Assembly: GCA_023432005.1 (NCBI GenBank)
Contig: JAEYVF010000064.1
Span: 1-13,469, forward strand
Reading direction: 5' to 3'
DNA: 13,469 nt
Source of the DNA: Actinomycetes bacterium
GTDB lineage: Bacteria; Actinomycetota; Actinomycetes; Actinomycetales; Microbacteriaceae
A program made the translations under genes and the position numbers. Each line of letters starts with the position of its first letter. The first letter of the stretch is position 1. Positions 1 to 6,229 of this stretch are shown here, piece by piece. The notes under the pieces were generated by a model. The model made no database searches and was not told where the DNA came from. It worked only from the letters and a program-made list of their open reading frames with translations.

Positions 1-368
1 CGCTCGCACAGCTCGCGGGGGCGCCGGGAGCTCCCGACGCGCCCGGCCCCGCCACCGCGCCCGCCGCGGAGGCGAGCCGTCTCGCCGTCGGCGTCGCGGC
101 AACCGCCTCGCCCCTCCTCATCTCCAGCGTCGACGAACTCGGCATCGTCGTCGCGACCGGCGCCGAGGGCCCCCGCAACGGGCCCGTGAGCGTTCCGGGC
201 GGCCTCACGCCCACCTCCGCAGTCACCGCGAGCGGCCCGCCGATCGGCCTGGCCGCCGCCGTGCTCGGCGCCGGCCTTCTTCTCCTGCTCGCTCGGGGAC
301 GACTGCGCCCCGGCGGTATCCGGGCGCCCCTATCGCCCGTCTACGACACCGACACCTCGCCCGACTGA
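1..368 (+). CDS. 3' end of an Ala/Pro-rich protein with a C-terminal membrane anchor (start outside window)
   Basis: An open frame runs from base 3 to the TGA at 366-368, so about 121 C-terminal residues are visible and the start lies upstream of the window. The visible part is rich in Ala, Pro, Gly and Val and has no cysteine. A strong hydrophobic segment (GLAAAVLGAGLLLLLA) is followed by basic residues and a short tail ending VYDTDTSPD. This arrangement suggests an exported domain held by one C-terminal membrane helix with its tail in the cytoplasm. No recognised catalytic motif is visible and I do not recognise the family. It ends 94 bp before the chaplin-like gene on the same strand, so a shared role at the cell surface is possible but is only inference from proximity. 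Confidence 0.6.
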   Translation, partial: LAQLAGAPGAPDAPGPATAPAAEASRLAVGVAATASPLLISSVDELGIVVATGAEGPRNGPVSVPGGLTPTSAVTASGPPIGLAAAVLGAGLLLLLARGRLRPGGIRAPLSPVYDTDTSPD

Positions 369-448
369 CGCCGAACGGGTCGCCCTCGCACGCGCGGGCG
401 GCACACGTTCCGTCGCGTCCGACCGGATGCGACGTCAGTCGACCAGGC

Positions 449-454
449 AAGGAG
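449..454 (+). promoter_or_regulatory. Shine-Dalgarno site AAGGAG of the chaplin-like gene
   Basis: AAGGAG lies 8 bases before the ATG at 463. It fixes that ATG as the start instead of an in-frame ATG at 427 and shows that this mRNA has a leader, unlike most genes in the window. I see no convincing -10 hexamer in the 94-bp gap upstream, so the gene may be read through from the preceding one. Confidence 0.8.
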
Positions 455-462
455 CCGAAGAA

Positions 463-1566
463 ATGAACAAGTACGTCTCGCGAGGGCTGTGGACGGTCCT
501 CGCCACCGGGGGCTTCCTGGCCCTCGGAGCCGGCGTCGCGCACGCCGACACGGGAACAACGGGCGAGGACGGCATCGCCTCGGGAACGCAGGGCATCCTC
601 GGGATCGAGATCCCCGCGCAGCTCGGCGGCAACGCCATCTCGATCCTCGGCGATGCCGACAGCACGGGAGCCTCGACGAGCGCACCCGCGTCGGCCGACG
701 CATCCGGGTCGGGTGCCGGCACGAGCGGGGCGGATGCGATCGCCAGCGGCACGCAGCTGCTGCCCGACATCGGCATCCCGATCACCCTCGGCGGCAACGC
801 GATCTCGGTGCTCGGCGACGCGTCGAGCACCGGTGCGACTACGGCCGGGGGTTCCTCGGCCGTGGATCCCTCGGCCGAGGGTCCGACGAGCGGCGCGACC
901 GACGGGTCCGACGGCACGCTGTCGGGCACCCAGGTGCTCGCCGACCTCGCTGTGCCGGTGACCCTCGGCGGCAACGCGATCTCCCTGCTCGGCGATGCGT
1001 CGAGCTCGGACGCGGGTGTAGCGAACGCCGCCGCCGCGGACGGCCGGGAGGGGTCGACGAGCGGCACGGACGGCATCCTCGGCGGGAGCCAGGTGCTCGC
1101 GGATGCCGGGGTGCCGGTGACGCTCGGCGGGAACGCGATCTCGGTGCTCGGTGACGCATCGAGCGAGGGCGCGACGACCGAGCCCGCAGGATCCCGATCG
1201 GGATCGGGCGATCTCGCCGACGGTGCCGGAGGCACGACCGACGGGTCCGGCGGCACGCTGTCGGGCGCGCAGGTGCTCGCGGATGCGGGGGTGCCGATCG
1301 CGCTCGGCGGGAACGCGGTGTCCGTGCTCGGTGACGCCTCCACGGGTGGCGCGAGCGCGGGCGGAGACGCCGGCACCGAATCCGGCGACGGCACCGACCC
1401 CGGTGCCGGCGGCGTGCAGCTCGCGAGCTACGCGCTCGCGGCCGACGGCGTGACGGCCCTCGCGGCCACGGGCACCGAAGGGGCCCTCACGGGCCTCGCA
1501 CTCGCGGTGCTCGTCCTCGCGGTCGGCGTCGCGATGATGCGCCGCACCATCGTGCGTCGCCGGTGA
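463..1566 (+). CDS. Secreted chaplin-like repeat protein with LAATG sortase signal
   Basis: This 367-aa protein looks like a cell-wall-anchored surface protein. It starts with a signal peptide (MNKYVSRG, a hydrophobic core, then AHA before DTG, cleavage near residue 28). Five repeats follow at residues 37-71, 92-126, 151-183, 204-238 and 264-298, each close to SG-Q-L---PVTLGGNAISVLGDASS, separated by Gly/Ser/Thr/Ala/Asp-rich linkers. The repeat core matches the chaplin pattern (SGN-V--P---PVNVCGN-VNVVG), with Gly where chaplins have their first Cys; the whole protein has no Cys. The C-terminus has LAATG (residues 333-337), a hydrophobic helix and MRRTIVRRR, a sorting signal of the LAXTG type. 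Class E sortases anchor long chaplins through LAXTG in Streptomyces. Chaplins are small amyloid-forming surfactants that coat aerial hyphae; whether this protein assembles similarly is unknown. No sortase gene is in the window. A hairpin follows the stop. Confidence 0.85.
   Translation: MNKYVSRGLWTVLATGGFLALGAGVAHADTGTTGEDGIASGTQGILGIEIPAQLGGNAISILGDADSTGASTSAPASADASGSGAGTSGADAIASGTQLLPDIGIPITLGGNAISVLGDASSTGATTAGGSSAVDPSAEGPTSGATDGSDGTLSGTQVLADLAVPVTLGGNAISLLGDASSSDAGVANAAAADGREGSTSGTDGILGGSQVLADAGVPVTLGGNAISVLGDASSEGATTEPAGSRSGSGDLADGAGGTTDGSGGTLSGAQVLADAGVPIALGGNAVSVLGDASTGGASAGGDAGTESGDGTDPGAGGVQLASYALAADGVTALAATGTEGALTGLALAVLVLAVGVAMMRRTIVRRR
571..1356 (+). repeat. Five chaplin-like repeat units within the surface protein gene
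   Basis: Units lie at 571-675, 736-840, 913-1011, 1072-1176 and 1252-1356, with start-to-start spacing of 165, 177, 159 and 180 bp. Each encodes 33-35 residues with the invariant core LGGNA(I/V)S(I/V/L)LGDA. Unit 1 is the most divergent (IPAQLGGNAISILGDAD). Units 4 and 5 are most alike (both have QVLADAGVP), which suggests recent duplication at the 3' end. The linkers vary in length and composition while the units hardly change, so selection appears to act on the units. Confidence 0.9.
1459..1563 (+). other. C-terminal cell-wall sorting signal (LAATG, membrane helix, basic tail)
   Basis: LAATG is encoded at 1459-1473. The short spacer TEGALTG, a hydrophobic stretch (LALAVLVLAVGVAMM) and the basic end RRTIVRRR follow. 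This is the standard three-part layout of a sortase substrate. Ala at the second position fits the LAXTG class used by class E sortases in high-GC actinobacteria, in contrast to LPXTG of class A. Cleavage between Thr336 and Gly337 is inferred from the family. Confidence 0.75.
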
Positions 1567-1573
1567 TCCGCCC

Positions 1574-1613
1574 CACCGGGGGTCGCGCGTATGACAGCGT
1601 GTGACCCCCGGTG
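1574..1613 (+). terminator. Long hairpin after the chaplin-like gene, probable terminator
   Basis: CACCGGGGGTC at 1574-1584 and GACCCCCGGTG at 1603-1613 are exact reverse complements. Six more pairs, some of them G-U, can form inside, leaving a six-base loop at 1591-1596. The stem starts 8 bases after the stop codon. No T-run follows, which is common for intrinsic terminators in high-GC actinobacteria. It separates the surface-protein gene from the monooxygenase gene. Confidence 0.7.
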
Positions 1614-1669
1614 ACGGCCGGTGACCGCGCCGCTCGACCGGTGCGGGCGGAGCGCGGCAGCATGCACGG

Positions 1670-3106
1670 GTGACCGAGCAGAGCTCCCCCCGCCAGATCC
1701 GTTTCAACGCGTTCGACATGAACTGCGTCGCCCACCAGTCCTCCGGGATGTGGCGTCACCCCGACGACCGCTCCGACACCTACAAGGACATCGAGTACTG
1801 GACGAACCTCGCCCAGCTGCTCGAGCGCGGCACCTTCGACGGTGTCTTCATCGCCGACGTGCTGGGCACCTACGACGTGTACGGCGGCACCAACGAGGCC
1901 GCGATCCGCCACGGCGCCCAGGTGCCCGTGAACGACCCCGTGCTGCTCATCTCGGCGATGGCCGCCGTGACCGAGAACCTCGGGTTCGGCGTGACCGCCG
2001 GAACGGCCTACGAGCATCCGTATCCGTTCGCCCGCCGCATGACGACCCTCGACCACCTCACGAAGGGGCGCGTCGGATGGAACGTCGTGACGGGCTACCT
2101 GCCGAGCGCCGCGCGCAACATGGGTCACGACGACCAGCTCGAGCACGACGACCGCTACGACCAGGCCGACGAGTACCTCGAGGTGCTCTACAAGCTCTGG
2201 GAGGGCTCGTGGGAGGACGACGCCGTCGTGCGCGACCGCGAGACCGGCGTCTTCACCCGCCCGGAGAAGGTGCACGAGATCCGTCACTACGGCAAGCACT
2301 TCACGGTGCCCGGCATCCACATCTCCGAGCCGTCGCCCCAGCGCAGCCCCGTCATCTACCAGGCGGGCGCGTCGCCCCGGGGCATCGCCTTCGCCGCGGG
2401 CAACGCCGAGGCGATCTTCGTGGCCGCGCCCACGAAGGAGGTTCTCAAGGGGACCGTCTCCCGCATCCGCGACGCCCTCGAGGCAGCGGGGCGCGACCGC
2501 TACGCGGCGCGCATCTACACGCTCATCACCGTCATCACCGACGAGACCGACGAGAAGGCGCAGGCCAAGTACGAGGACTACCTGCGCTACGCCTCACCGG
2601 AGGGGGCGCTCGTCTTCATGTCGGGATGGATGGGCGTCGACCTCTCGCAATACGCGCTCGACGAGCCGGTCGGCAATGTGGCCTCGAACGCCATCCAGTC
2701 GGCCGTGCAGAACTACGCCGAGTCTGCCGAGCACGGCGAGGAATTCACCGTGCGCGATATCGCGCTCGGCGGCGCCATCGGCGGCCTCGGCCCCACGCTC
2801 GTGGGGGGCGGCGAGACGATCGCCGACCTCCTCCAGGAGTGGGTGGCCTACACCGACGTCGACGGCTTCAACCTGGCCTACGCGATCACCCCCGGCACCT
2901 TCGAGGACATCGTCGAGCACGTCGTGCCCGTGCTGCAGGCGCGCGGCGCCTACCCGACGGGGTACGCGCCGGGCTCGCTGCGCAACAAGCTGCACGGCAG
3001 GGGCGACCGCCTCCCCGACGACCACAAGGGCTCGCGGTTCCGCATCGGCGGAGACCTGTCGACGGCCGTCGCCACGACCTCCGAGCGGGTCGCTCTGCAG
3101 GTCTGA
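1670..3106 (+). CDS. LLM-class flavin-dependent monooxygenase, NtaA/SnaA/DszA type
   Basis: The 478-aa product belongs to the luciferase-like group that includes nitrilotriacetate monooxygenase NtaA, SnaA and dibenzothiophene-sulfone monooxygenase DszA. These TIM-barrel enzymes use FMNH2 supplied by a separate reductase, plus O2, to oxidise C-N or C-S compounds. Family signatures in order are WRHPDD near the N-terminus, LERGTFDGVFIADVLG, MAAVTENLGFGVT, TTLDHLTKGRVGWNVVTGY, DDRYDQADEYLEVLYKLW, RSPVIYQAGASPRG and PGTFEDIVEHVVPVLQARG. Its length is slightly above the usual 440-460 because of a short C-terminal extension. The start is GTG 1670. No Shine-Dalgarno is visible, and CAGCAT (1658-1663) ends six bases before the start, so translation may be leaderless. 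The stop lies 3 bp from the convergent transporter gene. No flavin reductase is adjacent and the substrate cannot be read from sequence; sulfur or nitrogen scavenging is a guess. Confidence 0.9.
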   Translation: MTEQSSPRQIRFNAFDMNCVAHQSSGMWRHPDDRSDTYKDIEYWTNLAQLLERGTFDGVFIADVLGTYDVYGGTNEAAIRHGAQVPVNDPVLLISAMAAVTENLGFGVTAGTAYEHPYPFARRMTTLDHLTKGRVGWNVVTGYLPSAARNMGHDDQLEHDDRYDQADEYLEVLYKLWEGSWEDDAVVRDRETGVFTRPEKVHEIRHYGKHFTVPGIHISEPSPQRSPVIYQAGASPRGIAFAAGNAEAIFVAAPTKEVLKGTVSRIRDALEAAGRDRYAARIYTLITVITDETDEKAQAKYEDYLRYASPEGALVFMSGWMGVDLSQYALDEPVGNVASNAIQSAVQNYAESAEHGEEFTVRDIALGGAIGGLGPTLVGGGETIADLLQEWVAYTDVDGFNLAYAITPGTFEDIVEHVVPVLQARGAYPTGYAPGSLRNKLHGRGDRLPDDHKGSRFRIGGDLSTAVATTSERVALQV

Positions 3107-3109
3107 GCG

Positions 3110-4006
3110 TCAGGCCGACGCGGACGCGGGCGCGCTGTCCGCATCCGCGCGCACCGGCACCAGCCGACGCAGCAGGAAGCCCCAGCCGAGCGCGATGAAG
3201 AACATCAGCACGCCGTAGACCGCTCCCGGCAGCGACATCTCCACGCTGCCGATCACCGTCTGCGCGATGACGATGGCGAGCGTCGCGTTGTGGATCCCGA
3301 TCTCGAACGAGCTCGCGACGGCCTGCCGCGGCTCGACCCGGAACAGCCGCGGCACGAAGAACCCGATGGCGAGCGACAGCAGGCAGAACACCACGGTGAT
3401 GAGCGCGAGACGGCCGACATTCTCGACGAGCAGCGCCCAGTTCGACACGATGGCGCCGACGATGACGACCGCGAGGATGATCATCGAGGCGATGCGCACC
3501 GGCTTGTCCATGCGCTCGGCGAAGCCCGCCTTCCACCAGCGCACGAGCATCCCGAGCAGCACCGGCAGCAGCACGATCGCGAACACCTCGACCGCCTTCG
3601 CGAACTGGACGCCGAGCTCGTCCTGCCCGGGCAGGAACCAGAGGATCGCGAGATTGGTGATGAGCGGAAGCGTGAACACCGCGATGACCGAGTTGACTGC
3701 GGTGAGCGAGATGTTCAGCGCGACGTCGCCGCGGAACAGGTGGCTGTAGAGGTTGGCCGTGGTGCCGCCGGGTGACGCGGCGAGCAGCATCATGCCGACC
3801 GCGAGCACCGGCGGCAGCCGGAACAGCACCACGAGACCGAGGCAGAGGGCCGGCAGCACGAGCAGCTGGCACACGAGCGCGATCACGACGGCCCGCGGAT
3901 GCTTCGCCACGCGGGCGAAGTCGGCCGGCCGGAGCGAGAGGCCCAGCCCGAACATGATGATGCCGAGGGCGACGGGCAAACCGATGGAGGTCAACGCTGA
4001 TCCCAT
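3110..4006 (-). CDS. Bile acid:sodium symporter (BASS/SBF) family transporter
   Basis: This 298-aa membrane protein has about nine or ten hydrophobic helices and the SBF-family signatures. These are FGLGLSLRPADFARVAKHPRAV near the N-terminus (residues 19-40), ASPGGTTANLYSHLFRGD (77-94), where the substrate and Na+ sites form, and FEIGIHNATLAIVIA (234-248), with Glu235 and Asn240 in the second crossover region. Bacterial members couple Na+ entry to uptake of organic anions such as bile acids, pantoate or keto acids; the substrate here is unknown. The start is the ATG at 4004-4006, preceded by a purine-rich stretch (GAGGATGAGG) that could act as a Shine-Dalgarno site. It faces the lipoprotein gene across a 104-bp gap and converges on the monooxygenase. 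The polar C-terminal tail (ADADSAPASASA) is probably cytoplasmic and unstructured. Confidence 0.9.
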   Translation of the reverse strand: MGSALTSIGLPVALGIIMFGLGLSLRPADFARVAKHPRAVVIALVCQLLVLPALCLGLVVLFRLPPVLAVGMMLLAASPGGTTANLYSHLFRGDVALNISLTAVNSVIAVFTLPLITNLAILWFLPGQDELGVQFAKAVEVFAIVLLPVLLGMLVRWWKAGFAERMDKPVRIASMIILAVVIVGAIVSNWALLVENVGRLALITVVFCLLSLAIGFFVPRLFRVEPRQAVASSFEIGIHNATLAIVIAQTVIGSVEMSLPGAVYGVLMFFIALGWGFLLRRLVPVRADADSAPASASA

Positions 4007-4075
4007 GCCTCATCCTCGCCGACGAGCCGGGGCAGGCGCCAGGTAGACAGGGTCGCCGGTCGGACGGGCTCGGTC

Positions 4076-4104
4076 TTGTCGTGTCGTGCTCGGCGGGCTA
4101 GGTT
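4076..4104 (+). promoter_or_regulatory. Leaderless promoter of the lipoprotein gene
   Basis: TTGTCG (4076-4081), a 17-base spacer and TAGGTT (4099-4104) are followed by exactly six bases and the ATG at 4111. This is the most complete -35/-10 pair in the window. The predicted transcription start coincides with the A of the ATG, and no Shine-Dalgarno site is present. Confidence 0.75.
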
Positions 4105-4110
4105 CCCGAC

Positions 4111-4815
4111 ATGAGGTTCGCTCTCGGCGTCCTGGCCGCGGGTGCCCTCCTCGCGCTCGCCGGGTGCGCTACGTCGCCCGCCCCGGCGTCCGACTCCGCC
4201 GATCCGGTGCCGGGCGTCGACTGGGACGCGCGGTTCGCGGAGTTCGTCGCGGAGCACGGCGATCGGCCCTCCGCGGTTCCCTTCGCCGACCCGCAGGTGG
4301 AGGCCGAGCGGCTCGCGGCAGCCCAGGATCGCGACTGGCAGGGCGTCGCCGCGTCGTACCCCGCCGCCGAGCGACCCGCCGTCGCGTTCGTGCACTGGAC
4401 GGCCCCCGACGAGAGCATGGACCTCGACTCCGACCTCAACCGATGCCTCACCGCCGCCGGGGGAGACGGTCGCCAGGGCGCAGATGCGGAGGGCCGGCCC
4501 AGCGGCGTCGAGTACTCGTTCCCCGCCACCCAGGAGGCAGCCGTCGCCGTGTTCGCCTGCCGCTCGCTCGCCTACCCGTTGCGACCGCTCGACGGCAGCG
4601 CGGGAGGCGCCTGGTTGTGGGAGCTCGCCTCCGAGGTGCTCGTGCCGTGCCTCGAGGCGCACGGGCTCCCGCAGGCCGCGCTGCCCACGCGCGAGGAGCA
4701 GGTGGCGTCGGTGTACGAGAAGCGCTACGGCTGGGTTCCCGACTTCGGGCAGGCCCCCGGCGACGTCGGACCGGACTCCGATGCCTACGCGACCTGCCAC
4801 GGGGAGATGATCTGA
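4111..4815 (+). CDS. Putative lipoprotein of unknown function
   Basis: The 234-aa product begins with a lipoprotein signal peptide: MRF, a hydrophobic stretch and the lipobox LAGC, with Cys19 as the predicted lipidated residue. The mature protein starts ATSPAPASDSADP, a flexible linker typical of surface lipoproteins. The rest is a soluble domain with four cysteines (112, 150, 180 and 229), an even number that could form two disulfides outside the membrane; the residues around them (DLNRCLTAAG, FACRSLAYP, VPCLEAHGLP, ATCHGEMI) are typical of small actinobacterial secreted proteins of unknown role. I do not recognise the family. The gene has its own leaderless promoter and is divergent from the BASS transporter. 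Its last 31 bases overlap the 3' end of the convergent MerR gene, so transcription of one could interfere with the other. Confidence 0.75.
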   Translation: MRFALGVLAAGALLALAGCATSPAPASDSADPVPGVDWDARFAEFVAEHGDRPSAVPFADPQVEAERLAAAQDRDWQGVAASYPAAERPAVAFVHWTAPDESMDLDSDLNRCLTAAGGDGRQGADAEGRPSGVEYSFPATQEAAVAVFACRSLAYPLRPLDGSAGGAWLWELASEVLVPCLEAHGLPQAALPTREEQVASVYEKRYGWVPDFGQAPGDVGPDSDAYATCHGEMI

Positions 4816-5627
4816 GCTGCGGGCAGAACCGGCATGCGGACCTGCATGACGGCGCCGACGGCATCCGGGTCCCCGAACGTCGGGAAGTACACCTCCCGCG
4901 TCGAACCGACCACCCGCACGTCCCCGGCGAAGCGCCGACGGGAGAGCACGTCGTGCGCGGTCGCGATGCGCCGCGGGTCCATCGCCTCGGAGGCGGTCAG
5001 CTCGAGCACCGCCTCCGTGCAGGCCGCTCGAGACGTCACGCTCTGCCGCCCCGTGGGTGCGACCATCCGTGCGACAGGAACGTGCACGACGGCGCGGCCC
5101 GGGCGGTCGTTCGTGATCCGCTCCGGATACTCCACATAGGGAGGTCCCGCCAGCTCCGTGCCCGTGTCGGCGAGGGAGGCGAACAGCTCGGCCGTCGCCC
5201 TCGCGATCTCCGTCGGCAGCTCGGGGAGGACGGCGACGACGTCGAGCGACAGCCGCAGATGGGCTCCGCAGTCGTCGAGCGAGACGGGGGGCGATGCGTC
5301 GCCCGGACTGCCGGCGTCGAGCAGGGCGTCGCGCGCGGTCTCGCCCGCGGCGACGAGGTCGACGAACCTCGTCCGTCGTCGGCCCCACACCTCGTCGAAG
5401 CGGTCGACCGGGTCGCGAGCCGCGAGCACCTCGGCGATCTCGGCCAGCGAGAGCTCGATTCGCCGCATCGCGACCACCTGCCGGACGCGGGCGCATGACT
5501 CGGGCCCGAACTCGCGAGCACCGTTCGCCGACCGCTCCGCCGCGACCAGACCGCGATCCGCGTACAGCCGGATCGCCTTCTCGCTGACCCCCAGTTCGCG
5601 AGCCAACTCGCCTGTGCCGATGCGCAT
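4785..5627 (-). CDS. MerR-family activator with GyrI-like ligand-binding domain
   Basis: The 280-aa product has an N-terminal MerR winged helix-turn-helix (residues 1-70: GTGELARELGVSEKAIRLYADRGL, then RQVVAMRRIELSLAEIAEVL). After a linker, a C-terminal GyrI/BmrR-like domain begins near residue 125 and contains GPPYVEYPERI and VVHVPVARM. In BmrR-type regulators this domain binds small, often cationic or hydrophobic molecules and the protein untwists an over-long promoter spacer to activate transcription. The start is the ATG at 5625-5627; it begins exactly where the MerR domain should and lies six bases after a -10 hexamer. The open frame continues upstream to 5945, but that part is antisense to the rhodanese and is not MerR-like. 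A MerR operator sits directly upstream, so the gene is probably autoregulated. The ligand and other targets are unknown; the divergent rhodanese is one possible target. Confidence 0.87.
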   Translation of the reverse strand: MRIGTGELARELGVSEKAIRLYADRGLVAAERSANGAREFGPESCARVRQVVAMRRIELSLAEIAEVLAARDPVDRFDEVWGRRRTRFVDLVAAGETARDALLDAGSPGDASPPVSLDDCGAHLRLSLDVVAVLPELPTEIARATAELFASLADTGTELAGPPYVEYPERITNDRPGRAVVHVPVARMVAPTGRQSVTSRAACTEAVLELTASEAMDPRRIATAHDVLSRRRFAGDVRVVGSTREVYFPTFGDPDAVGAVMQVRMPVLPAAQIISPWQVA

Positions 5628-5633
5628 GTCCTC

Positions 5634-5664
5634 ACGGTAGGTGCTGCCCCAGGGGCAGGGGCAA
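5634..5664 (-). promoter_or_regulatory. MerR-type promoter/operator: 19-bp spacer with palindrome, leaderless
   Basis: Read on the minus strand, TTGCCC (5664-5659) and TACCGT (5639-5634) are separated by exactly 19 bases, the over-long spacer that MerR proteins act on. The spacer contains the perfect interrupted palindrome CTGCCCC-T-GGGGCAG (5644-5658). Only six bases (GAGGAC) separate the -10 from the ATG of the MerR gene, so the transcript should be leaderless. All three hallmarks together make this a strong candidate autoregulatory site. Confidence 0.8.
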
Positions 5665-5733
5665 GTCGGGATCTTGGCGGGATGTGGGCGACGGATGACG
5701 GAGATGGCCGCCGCACGGTGCGCGGCCCCTCGG

Positions 5734-5739
5734 TAGGTT
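5734..5739 (+). promoter_or_regulatory. -10 hexamer TAGGTT of the rhodanese gene, leaderless
   Basis: TAGGTT is followed by six bases (CGGGGC) and the ATG at 5746, the same hexamer and spacing as at the lipoprotein gene. No good -35 is visible 16-18 bases upstream, so the promoter may need an activator. The MerR operator centred at 5651 is about 83 bp upstream of the -10, so direct control by it is uncertain. Confidence 0.6.
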
Positions 5740-5745
5740 CGGGGC

Positions 5746-6216
5746 ATGACCGACACGCAGACCGCATCCGTCTCCCCGCTCACCGAGAGCGAGCGCGAGG
5801 CCGCGATCGCGCACTTCGCCGCGAAGCTGCGCTTCGAGACCGACGCCTCGGATGTCGTGGAGGCGCTCGCCGCCGGGGAGCGTCTCGCGCTCGTCGACAC
5901 CCGCAACGAGGCCTCGTGGAACCAGGGGCACGCCGCAGGTGCCATTCACATCCCGCGCCGCGAGGTCGCGGACCGCGCGCCCCGCGAGATCCCGCTGGAC
6001 ACGCCTGTCGTCGTCTACTGCTGGAGCCCCGGCTGCAACGGCGCCGACAAGGCGGCGCTCGAGTTCGCGAAGCTCGGCTACGAGGTGCGGCTCATGATCG
6101 GCGGCTTCGAGTACTGGGCGCGCGAGGGGTACGACGTCGTCTCGGAGGCGGGGCCCATCATCCGTGGCGTCGACGCGCTCGTCGGGCCGGTGTCGCCGGA
6201 GGACTGCGGCTGCTGA
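5746..6216 (+). CDS. Single-domain rhodanese-like sulfurtransferase
   Basis: The 156-aa cytoplasmic protein has one rhodanese domain (about residues 30-135). The signatures are LALVDTRNEASWNQGHAAGA (DTR at 51-53, GH at 61-62) and the active-site loop VVVYCWSPGCNGA, with Cys92 as the persulfide-forming residue. The loop has a second cysteine, Cys97, and lacks the Arg seen in thiosulfate-specific enzymes; the family is known to vary here, so thiosulfate may not be the donor. The C-terminus ends DCGC, adding Cys154 and Cys156, which could take part in disulfide or persulfide relay. There are no membrane segments. The gene is divergent from the MerR gene (118 bp between starts) and converges on the HAD gene with a 13-bp gap. 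The physiological role is unknown. Confidence 0.88.
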   Translation: MTDTQTASVSPLTESEREAAIAHFAAKLRFETDASDVVEALAAGERLALVDTRNEASWNQGHAAGAIHIPRREVADRAPREIPLDTPVVVYCWSPGCNGADKAALEFAKLGYEVRLMIGGFEYWAREGYDVVSEAGPIIRGVDALVGPVSPEDCGC

Positions 6217-6229
6217 TCCGGCCGCCGGT

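Noticed and set aside
186..368. 60-aa gene starting at the GTG of 186
   Set aside because: The frame is open back to the window edge with matching Ala/Pro-rich composition and no ribosome site at 186, so it is the end of a longer gene.
427..462. Upstream in-frame ATG at 427 for the chaplin-like gene
   Set aside because: It would put twelve charged residues (MRRQSTRQGAEE) before a good signal peptide and would place the AAGGAG site inside the coding region.
223..1719. Long minus-strand open frames across the chaplin-like gene (to 1719 and 435-1394)
   Set aside because: They are antisense to a gene with a signal peptide, repeats, sorting signal and Shine-Dalgarno site. Their products are Arg/Pro/Ser-rich without domains, as expected from high-GC shadow frames.
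5628..5945. N-terminal extension of the MerR protein to 5945
   Set aside because: The extra residues are antisense to the rhodanese, lack MerR features, and the MerR domain begins exactly at the ATG of 5627 after a MerR promoter.
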